Origin: an archaeon
Lineage (GTDB): Archaea > Thermoproteota > Nitrososphaeria > Nitrososphaerales > UBA183
Direction of reading: 5' to 3'
DNA length: 64,000 bases
Assembly: GCA_021788415.1 (NCBI GenBank)
Contig: JAJYKR010000002.1
Span: 1-64,000 of the forward strand
The position numbers and the translations under genes were made by a program. Below the pieces are notes generated by a model. It did no database searches. It was not told where the DNA came from and saw only the letters and a program-made list of their open reading frames with translations. Within the stretch, counting starts at the first letter, position 1. Every line of letters begins with the position of its first letter. Of this stretch, positions 58,141 through 64,000 are shown one piece after another.

Positions 58141-59817
58141 TTGCAGCAGGAGGCGGTCCGTCCCTGGCTGAAGGCCGAGGTGGGGGAGAGGTACAGCCTG
58201 TCGCCCCCCGAACCCAGGCCGCTCTATTCTCTGCTGACCGAGTCCGCCAAAGCCCACCCCAGCAACAGATGCATCCACTATCAGGGCCGGGACTTCAGCT
58301 ACTCCCAGGTCGACGAGATCTCTTCGAGGTTCGCCTCCGCCCTCGTCTCCCTGGGCGTGAAGAAGGGGGACCGTGTGGCCATCTTCCTCCCCAACGTGCC
58401 GCAGCTGGTCTTCGCCTACTTCGGGATCCTGAAGGCAGGGGGGGTCGTCGTGATGTGCAACCCGATCTACAAGGAACGGGAGCTGGAGTATCAGATCAAA
58501 GACTCGGGAGCCGAGATCGTCATCGCCAGCCGGACTGTCGCCAAGGGGATGGACCTCTACAAGAGCCTGGAAGGGTGCAGGGGGAGACTGCAGCTGAGGC
58601 ACGTGATCTCCACCCATCTGGGCGACTACCTGCCCGGCGCCAAGAAGATGCTCGCAGGACTCGCCGGGGTCAAGGACGTGCCCAGGGCCGGGACCGTCGA
58701 CTTCGCGAAGCTCGTAGACTCCATGGCCCCGTTGAAAGATTACGCCAGCGTCGACCCCAAGGGCGACGTTGCCCTACTGCAGTACACCGGAGGGACCACA
58801 GGGGTCTCGAAGGGCGCCATGCTCACCCACTACAACCTGCTGTCCAACGCGGTCTACGCAGTCAGCCTCTTCCCGCTCACCGATCGCGACATCTCCCTCT
58901 GCGTCCTCCCCCTCTTCCACATCTACGGGCTTACGGTGACGATGAACGCCCCGCTGGCCGCTGGGGCTGCCATGGTCCTCCTCCCGAGCTTCCACGTGGA
59001 CGAGGTGATGAAGACCATCCAGAGCCAGAGGGTCACGATATTCTCCGGAGCGCCGGCGATGTACATCGCCATCAACAGCAGGCCCGACGCGAAGAAGTTC
59101 AACCTCACGTCGGTAAGGGCGTGCCTCTCCGGTGGTTCGGCCCTCCCGCCCGCGGTGCGGAAGAAGTTCATCGAGCTCACAGGCGGGAACCTGGTCGAGG
59201 GGTACGGCCTCTCGGAGACCAGCCCCATCACCCACTGCAACCCCGTCAGCGGGGGGATCGCCAAGGACGGCTCCATAGGGCCGCCCTACAGCGGGACCGA
59301 CGCCAGGATTGTCGACGCCGGCGACAGGGACAAGGTCCTCTCTACAGGCGAAGTCGGTGAGCTGGCAGTCAGGGGCCCGCAGGTCATGAAGGGCTACTGG
59401 AACCAGAAGGCCGAGACCGAGGCGGTCCTGAAGGACGGCTGGTTCCTCACGGGGGACATCGCGAAGATGGACGATGACGGCTACTTCTACATCGTCGACA
59501 GGAAGAAGGACATGGTAAACGTCGGCGGGCTGAAGGTCTACCCGAGGGAGGTGGAGGACGTGCTCTTCGAGCACCCAGACGTCAAGGAGGCGGGGGTTAT
59601 CGGCATCCCGGATGAGTTCAGCGGCGAGGTGGTGAAGGCTTTCGTCGTGCTCAAGGACCCGGCGAAGCCGGTGTCAGAAGGGGAGGTCATCGAATTCTGC
59701 CAGAAGAGGCTCGCCAAGTTCAAGGCCCCCAAAAAGGTCGAGTTCGTCCCCGAGCTCCCGAAGACCCTCATCGGGAAGGTCCTTCGCAGGAAGCTGCGCG
59801 AGCTCACGCCTCGATGA
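58141..59817 (+). CDS. Long/medium-chain acyl-CoA synthetase (AMP-forming)
   Basis: 558 residues from TTG 58141, 29 bp after TATA-like CGCTTAAGG; the open frame reaches 58051 but that part precedes the promoter. Adenylation motifs: YTGGTTGVSKGAMLTH, YGLSETSP, WFLTGDIAKMDDDGYF, DRKKDMVNVGGLKVYP and the C-terminal Lys in TLIGKVLRR. It activates a fatty or aryl acid to the CoA ester. With the adjacent thiolases it points to fatty-acid or branched-chain acid catabolism. The 3' end overlaps the thiolase gene by 14 bp. Confidence 0.93.
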   Translation: MQQEAVRPWLKAEVGERYSLSPPEPRPLYSLLTESAKAHPSNRCIHYQGRDFSYSQVDEISSRFASALVSLGVKKGDRVAIFLPNVPQLVFAYFGILKAGGVVVMCNPIYKERELEYQIKDSGAEIVIASRTVAKGMDLYKSLEGCRGRLQLRHVISTHLGDYLPGAKKMLAGLAGVKDVPRAGTVDFAKLVDSMAPLKDYASVDPKGDVALLQYTGGTTGVSKGAMLTHYNLLSNAVYAVSLFPLTDRDISLCVLPLFHIYGLTVTMNAPLAAGAAMVLLPSFHVDEVMKTIQSQRVTIFSGAPAMYIAINSRPDAKKFNLTSVRACLSGGSALPPAVRKKFIELTGGNLVEGYGLSETSPITHCNPVSGGIAKDGSIGPPYSGTDARIVDAGDRDKVLSTGEVGELAVRGPQVMKGYWNQKAETEAVLKDGWFLTGDIAKMDDDGYFYIVDRKKDMVNVGGLKVYPREVEDVLFEHPDVKEAGVIGIPDEFSGEVVKAFVVLKDPAKPVSEGEVIEFCQKRLAKFKAPKKVEFVPELPKTLIGKVLRRKLRELTPR

Positions 59818-60979
59818 CCATAGAGACCGCGTTCCCCCCGCCGAGGCAGAGGGTCGCCAGCCCCTTCTTCTTCCCCGCCCTCTTCAGCCCATAGATCAGG
59901 GTCGTGAGGACCCTGGTCCCGCTGCACCCTATCGGGTGCCCAAGGGCGACCGCGCCCCCCCAGACGTTGAACTTCGACTCGTCCACGCCGAGGGCGTTGC
60001 GGACCGCGATGGATGCGGTCGAATACGCCTCGTTGTGTTCGAAGAGGTCGATCTCCCCCACATCCATCTTCAGGCGCTTCAGCAGGGCCCTGGTAGTGGG
60101 GATCGGAGCCTCCATCACCCTGGCGGGCTCGAGCCCCCCCGTGGCGTAGCCTGTTATCTTGGCCAGCGGCTTGACCCCGAGCCTGTCCGCCGCGTCCTGC
60201 GAGCAGACCACCACGGCCGAGGCGCCGTCGCTCAGTTGCGACGAGTTGCCTGCGGTCAGCACCCCGCCGGGCTTGAAGACCGGCTTTAGCTTTCCGAGCT
60301 TCTCCACCGTGGTGTCCGGCCTTATGCACTCGTCCTTGGCGAACTCCACTACTTCGCCCTCCCTCCTTATCTTCACCTTCACGGTCTCCCTCTCGAACTC
60401 CCCCGCTTCGGAGGCCCTGGCTGCCTTCCTGTGGCTCTGGTAGGCGAACTCGTCCGCCTCCTTCCTCCCGATTCCATACTTCTTTGCCACGTGCTCCCCG
60501 GTCAGCCCCATGTGGTAGTTGTGATAGGCGTCCCAGAGTCCGTCCACTATCATGGCGTCGAGCAGCCTCGCGTCCCCGAACTTCGTCCCCCACCTCACCC
60601 CTTTCGCGAGGTATGGGGCGTTGCTCATGCTCTCCATCCCTCCGGCGACCACGACCTCGTTGTCTCCGGCCTTGATGGACTGGGCCGCCAGCATGACGGC
60701 CTTCAGCCCCGAGCCGCACACCTTGTTCACCGTGAACGAACCTACCCCGAAGGGGATCCCCGCGTGGACGGCTGCCTGCCTCGCCGGGTTCTGGCCAAGG
60801 CCGGCGGACACCACGTTGCCCATGACCACTTCGTCGACGTCCTGAGGGGAGAGCTTCCCCCTCTTCAGCGCCTCTTCGATGGCCAGCGCCCCGAGCTCCG
60901 TGGCAGCCACCCCGACCAGGCTCCTGCCGAACTTGCCGATGGGGGTCCTGCAGGCCGCGACTATCACCGGGTCTTGCAT
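59804..60979 (-). CDS. Acetyl-CoA acetyltransferase (thiolase)
   Basis: 391 residues from ATG 60979, 27 bp after TATA-like ATTAATATCG; the frame is open to 60997. The catalytic set is complete: Cys in VNKVCGSGLKAVM, His in VALGHPIGCSG and Cys in LCLGGGNAVSMV. It condenses or cleaves acetoacetyl-CoA. In archaea such enzymes serve beta-oxidation; the mevalonate enzyme usually forms a separate group. Divergent from ilvE across 90 bp. Confidence 0.94.
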   Translation of the reverse strand: MQDPVIVAACRTPIGKFGRSLVGVAATELGALAIEEALKRGKLSPQDVDEVVMGNVVSAGLGQNPARQAAVHAGIPFGVGSFTVNKVCGSGLKAVMLAAQSIKAGDNEVVVAGGMESMSNAPYLAKGVRWGTKFGDARLLDAMIVDGLWDAYHNYHMGLTGEHVAKKYGIGRKEADEFAYQSHRKAARASEAGEFERETVKVKIRREGEVVEFAKDECIRPDTTVEKLGKLKPVFKPGGVLTAGNSSQLSDGASAVVVCSQDAADRLGVKPLAKITGYATGGLEPARVMEAPIPTTRALLKRLKMDVGEIDLFEHNEAYSTASIAVRNALGVDESKFNVWGGAVALGHPIGCSGTRVLTTLIYGLKRAGKKKGLATLCLGGGNAVSMVIEA

Positions 60980-61069
60980 CGGCGTCAGCGTCCGCAACCT
61001 GCGATATTAATCGCTCTGATGTTGTTAGGCGCTCTCCCTAAATACCGTCCCAAGTCGCGGTTCAGTAAG

Positions 61070-61981
61070 ATGCTGCCGCAAAAAAAGATCTGGATGGACG
61101 GGAAGCTGGTTCCCTGGGACGACGCGAAGATACACGTGCTGACGCATGGGCTCCACTACGGCATGGCTGTGTTCGAAGGGATCAGGGCGTTCTCGACCGC
61201 GGAAGGGACTGCGATATTCAGGCTGGACGAGCACATCGACCGCTTCTTGAACAGCGCGAAGATCTACAGGATGGACCTCGGTCACTCCAAGGGGGAGCTC
61301 GCCGAAGCCTGCAAGGAACTGGTGAGGAACAACCCTGCCAAAGAGTGCTACATCCGGCCCATCGCCTACACCGCCTACGGCGAGATGGGGCTGAATCCGC
61401 TCAGGAGCAAGGTATCCGTGGCCATCGCGTCTTGGGAGTGGGGCGCGTACCTCGGGGCCGACGCCGCATCGAAGGGGGTCAGGGCAGCCGTGTCAAGCTG
61501 GGCTAGGATCGACTCGCGCTCGATGCCTGTCCAGGCGAAGTGCGCCGCAAACTATGCAAACTCGGCCCTGGCAAAGATGGAGGCCACCGCAGGCGGCTAT
61601 GACGAGGCGATTCTCCTCAACACCCATGGGATGGTGGCCGAGGGACCTGGAGAGAACATCTTTCGGGTGAAGGACGGAATCCTCAGCACCCCACCCGCGA
61701 GCTCGGGCATCCTGAGGGGGATAACCCGCGACACGGTCATCCAGTTCGCCAGGGACCAGGGGATAACCTTCTACCGAAACGACTCCACCAAGGAGGAGCT
61801 CTACACCTCGGACGAGGTCTTCTTCTGCGGCACAGCCGCCGGGATCGCGAAGGTCCGCGAGATCGACGGCAGGAAGATCGGCTACGACGGGACGCCGGTG
61901 ACGGACCAGATGGCGAAGCTGTACGCCGAGGCGACCCACGGCAAGATCAAGAAGTACGAGAAGTGGCTCGCACCGGTGTAG
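61070..61981 (+). CDS. ilvE: Branched-chain amino-acid aminotransferase
   Basis: 303 residues from ATG 61070; TATA-like CTAAATACC lies about 28 bp upstream. The frame is open to 60431 but that part mirrors the thiolase gene. Class-IV PLP motifs: HYGMAVFEGIRAF, the PLP Lys in PVQAKCAANYANS, EGPGENIF and FFCGTAAG. It converts Leu, Ile and Val to 2-oxo acids and back. Next to acyl-CoA genes it could feed branched-chain catabolism. Confidence 0.94.
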   Translation: MLPQKKIWMDGKLVPWDDAKIHVLTHGLHYGMAVFEGIRAFSTAEGTAIFRLDEHIDRFLNSAKIYRMDLGHSKGELAEACKELVRNNPAKECYIRPIAYTAYGEMGLNPLRSKVSVAIASWEWGAYLGADAASKGVRAAVSSWARIDSRSMPVQAKCAANYANSALAKMEATAGGYDEAILLNTHGMVAEGPGENIFRVKDGILSTPPASSGILRGITRDTVIQFARDQGITFYRNDSTKEELYTSDEVFFCGTAAGIAKVREIDGRKIGYDGTPVTDQMAKLYAEATHGKIKKYEKWLAPV

Positions 61982-61996
61982 CCCGGCGCTCGGACC

Positions 61997-62512
61997 CTAG
62001 GCGGGGACGAAGTGGACGTCGGAGATCAGGTACCTAGGTGTCTTCCTGAACACCGCCTTCGCTTTCATGCCGATGTAGATGTCGCTCTCCTTCGCCCCCT
62101 TCAGCCTCGTAAGGAGCAGCGTGTCGACCCCTTCGAACTCGATAAGCGCCAGGTTGAACGGCGTCTCCTTCAGAAACTCCTCGCTTCCGAAGTAGCAGGT
62201 AGTCCAGGAGTGGACCCTCCCTACCTTGGGGAGGTCGAACCAGCGGGTCTCCTGGCCGCAGTTCATGCAGTGGCTGCGGGGCGTCGCGTACCTGTAGTGG
62301 CAGTGCTTGCACTCGCTCCCCAGGAGCTTCCCCTTGGCGAGCCCGAGGAAGAACGGCGAGTCCTCGGCGTAGCTGTGGATGTACTTGACCGAGTACGGCG
62401 AAAGGATGACCAGGTCCTCCGTGCCCACGGGGTTCTTGTAGAGGGCGGCACCCTTGCTGTTGACTTCCTTCATCACGTCCCTGAACTTCGCGAACTTCTT
62501 TGGACCAGGCAA
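61997..62512 (-). CDS. DUF35 zinc-ribbon/OB-fold protein
   Basis: 171 residues from TTG 62512, one base after the thiolase-like stop. The zinc ribbon is SECKHCHYRYATPRSHCMNCG (two C-x2-C pairs), followed by an OB fold (GRVHSWTTCYFG ... GMKAKAVFRKT). DUF35 proteins bind thiolase-like partners and shuttle acyl-CoA between active sites. The tight linkage to the gene upstream implies a complex. In the archaeal mevalonate pathway the same partner links thiolase and HMG-CoA synthase, but no synthase gene is here. Confidence 0.92.
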   Translation of the reverse strand: MPGPKKFAKFRDVMKEVNSKGAALYKNPVGTEDLVILSPYSVKYIHSYAEDSPFFLGLAKGKLLGSECKHCHYRYATPRSHCMNCGQETRWFDLPKVGRVHSWTTCYFGSEEFLKETPFNLALIEFEGVDTLLLTRLKGAKESDIYIGMKAKAVFRKTPRYLISDVHFVPA

Positions 62513-62513
62513 A

Positions 62514-63866
62514 CTATGCCCTCTCCATTATCGTCACCGTGACCGAGCTCCCTGTCCCAGCATGGGAGTGGATGAGACCGCGGTTGGCGTCCCGGATCTG
62601 GAGGCGGTCGTTCCCGAAGTGCTTCTTGATGGTCCCCTGCAGCTGCCAGAAGGCGAAGACCCCCTGCATGATGCCGGTGGCGCCCACGGGGTGTCCGCAG
62701 GCTATGAGGCCCCCGGACGGGTTCACCGGCAGGGTCCCCCTGTTGGGGAGGTCCAGGCCGTAGTCCACCCCTTCGAGGAACGGGTGCCCCTGGTCGACGA
62801 AGTCGTACCCTTCGCCGTACCTGCAGAGCCCGATGTCCTCGTAGGTCTGGATCTCAGAGCTCGCGTAGGCGTCGTGGAGCTCCACGAAGTCGAGCTCCTC
62901 CTTTGGGTCTCTGATCCCGGCGTTCTTGTAGGCCTCGAGGGCGGCCGTCCTCCCCGCCCTGAAAGAATGGACGCCAGGGTACTTCAGCTTCGAGTAGTAC
63001 TCGTCGGTCTCCCAGGCGAATATGGGCACCCTGCCGTGCGGCCTGTCCGCCAGCCGCATGGTGTCGGTGCCGCAGCCGACCCCTTTGATCAGGACCGGAT
63101 GGTCGGTATACTTGAACGCCGCTTCTTCTGACGCGAGGACGGCCACGGCCGCGCCGTCGCTCATGGTGCAGATCATCGGCCTGTTCAGGGGATACGCCAC
63201 CATCTCCCTCCCTTGTGCTCCCTCCATCGAGAGCTTCTCGGGGTACTGCGAGTAAGGGTTGTTCAGCGCGTTGACGTGGTTCTTGACCGAGACCATGGCC
63301 ATGATCCTCTTCGCTTCTCCGGTCGCCGCGCGCTGGGCCCTCTTCTCGTCTTTGATGTCGGCGAACTTCGTCTTCCTGAGGTACTCGTAGATGTGCCTCT
63401 GGACCATGAGGGCGTAGTAGCCGGTGTAGAACCCGCCGACCGGGTAGTCGAAGTTGGTGTCCGAGGCGAGGGCGATGAACTCGTTCCCCTTCCAGGTCTC
63501 CACGTGGGACATGGTCTCAAAGCCGGCCACAAGGCAGACGTCGTTCCTGCCGCTGGCCACCGTCTCCCACCCCGCCTGGATCGCCTGCCCTCCTGTCGCG
63601 CCCCCCCACTCTATCCTCCTGGAGTCCTTGGGGTTCATCCCGAGGTAGTCCTGGACCATCGAAGCGGCCTTGAGCTGCCTCGCGAAGTGGTCTGAAAAGT
63701 ACGATATCCTGGTGCTCTCTATGTCGTCCGACTTCAGCTTGGGCACGTCCTTCATCGCGTAGTCGAAGGCGCGCTTCACCATCAGCCGGAAGTCCATGTC
63801 GGGGTGGGCCTTCGCGAACTTGGTGACCCCGCCGGAAATCATGTAGACTTTTCTAGAACCCGGCAC
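62514..63866 (-). CDS. Thiolase-like protein lacking the nucleophilic Cys (SCP2/Ltp2-like)
   Basis: 450 residues from GTG 63866, 27 bp after TATA-like GATTAATACC; alternative ATG 63842. The fold is clear (MISGGVTKFAKAHPD, NPSGGLIACGHPVGATG with the active His). At the nucleophile position the sequence reads EWGGATGGQAIQAG, with Gly in place of Cys, and the terminal Cys motif is replaced by HSHAGTGSS. Normal Claisen chemistry is therefore unlikely. Thiolase-fold aldolases such as Ltp2 also lack the Cys and need a DUF35 partner, which follows here. Confidence 0.88.
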   Translation of the reverse strand: MPGSRKVYMISGGVTKFAKAHPDMDFRLMVKRAFDYAMKDVPKLKSDDIESTRISYFSDHFARQLKAASMVQDYLGMNPKDSRRIEWGGATGGQAIQAGWETVASGRNDVCLVAGFETMSHVETWKGNEFIALASDTNFDYPVGGFYTGYYALMVQRHIYEYLRKTKFADIKDEKRAQRAATGEAKRIMAMVSVKNHVNALNNPYSQYPEKLSMEGAQGREMVAYPLNRPMICTMSDGAAVAVLASEEAAFKYTDHPVLIKGVGCGTDTMRLADRPHGRVPIFAWETDEYYSKLKYPGVHSFRAGRTAALEAYKNAGIRDPKEELDFVELHDAYASSEIQTYEDIGLCRYGEGYDFVDQGHPFLEGVDYGLDLPNRGTLPVNPSGGLIACGHPVGATGIMQGVFAFWQLQGTIKKHFGNDRLQIRDANRGLIHSHAGTGSSVTVTIMERA

Positions 63867-63926
63867 AGCTGACGCTGCCGCCTGGTGGGTATTAATCTGC
63901 TTCCGAACGCGGGCCTCGCCGCTCCC

Positions 63927-64000
63927 CTAGGCCGCCCTGCGTCCGACCTTCCCCGCGAGGCCAGCATAGAAGTCCATGGAGGCGGGGTCTGCGACCGAGT
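63927..64000 (-). CDS. C-terminal fragment of an unidentified protein (partial)
   Basis: The minus-strand frame enters at the window edge and ends at TAG 63927-63929. Only about 23 residues are visible (SVADPASMDFYAGLAGKVGR then RAA). It lies upstream of, and co-oriented with, the thiolase-like gene, which has its own TATA box in the 60-bp gap. Too short to identify. Confidence 0.5.
   Translation of the reverse strand, partial: SVADPASMDFYAGLAGKVGRRAA

Noticed and set aside
58269..59360. 363-residue open frame inside the acyl-CoA synthetase gene
   Set aside because: Shadow frame rich in Arg and Gly; all adenylation motifs are in the other phase.
59538..60719. 393-residue minus-strand frame over the thiolase
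   Set aside because: Out of phase with the thiolase, whose three catalytic motifs are intact.
61024..61044. GTTAGG and CCCTAA near the ilvE promoter as a dyad copy
   Set aside because: The halves are in inverted order with a 6-bp gap, unlike CCTAAC-N2-GTTAGG, and the right part is the TATA box.

Overview
The window is about 62% GC and almost entirely coding. It reads as the chromosome of an aerobic archaeon. Archaeal marks include RadA, myo-inositol-1-phosphate synthase, an archaeal-type TyrRS and AsnRS, a thiolase/DUF35 pair, an intron-containing tRNA-Tyr with C1-G72 and A73, and TATA boxes about 25-30 bp before many start codons. Many starts are TTG or GTG with no ribosome-binding site, which suggests leaderless mRNA. 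An eL13 gene and an eL22-like gene favour the TACK side (Thaumarchaeota/Nitrososphaeria-like or a relative) over Euryarchaeota. Nothing here fixes the genus, and no ammonia-oxidation genes are present.

Layout. 1-2.0 kb: 3' end of a coiled-coil surface protein and an orphan TnpB. 2.1-11.6 kb: nucleotidyltransferase, Rieske ferredoxin, MMPL exporter, then a compact sugar-phosphate operon (PfkB-type kinase, transketolase N half, ribulose-phosphate epimerase, transketolase C half, transaldolase) and superoxide dismutase. 11.9-16.6 kb: aminomutase-like aminotransferase, OGG1-type glycosylase, eL13, membrane proteins and a two-domain winged-helix regulator. 16.7-41.9 kb: a respiratory and copper region with a membrane-fused Rieske protein, haem O synthase, a 699-residue Fe-S membrane protein, thioredoxin, a CuA cupredoxin, a ZIP-like protein, coxB-coxA with two tiny membrane subunits, a CbsA-like secreted protein, a half-size haem A synthase, two beta-propeller paralogues, three type-1 copper proteins and many small membrane proteins. 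42-64 kb: mostly housekeeping genes (TyrRS, AMMECR1, glycosyltransferase, ThiI-like protein, AsnRS, RadA, surface protein, INO1 with a PadR regulator, Nudix, eL22-like protein, UppS, DUF373) and a lipid/acyl-CoA set (acyl-CoA synthetase, thiolases, DUF35 protein, branched-chain aminotransferase).

Main new signal. A 14-bp dyad, CCTAAC-N2-GTTAGG, occurs perfectly in the promoters of coxB (25953) and a cupredoxin (37457). Near-perfect copies lie at 29319, 39979 and 40458, and weaker ones at 30907 and 32526. All lie between 25.9 and 40.5 kb, next to genes for the terminal oxidase, copper proteins and small membrane proteins. I infer an operator for an undescribed respiratory or copper regulon. 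Other points of note: a 214-bp antisense overlap of two propeller genes, dyads at the HTH gene (6203) and at the padR-INO1 junction (53647), a 5-residue insertion in the CuA loop of CoxB, a thiolase without its nucleophilic Cys, and a degraded membrane/coiled-coil gene at 38.5-39.2 kb.
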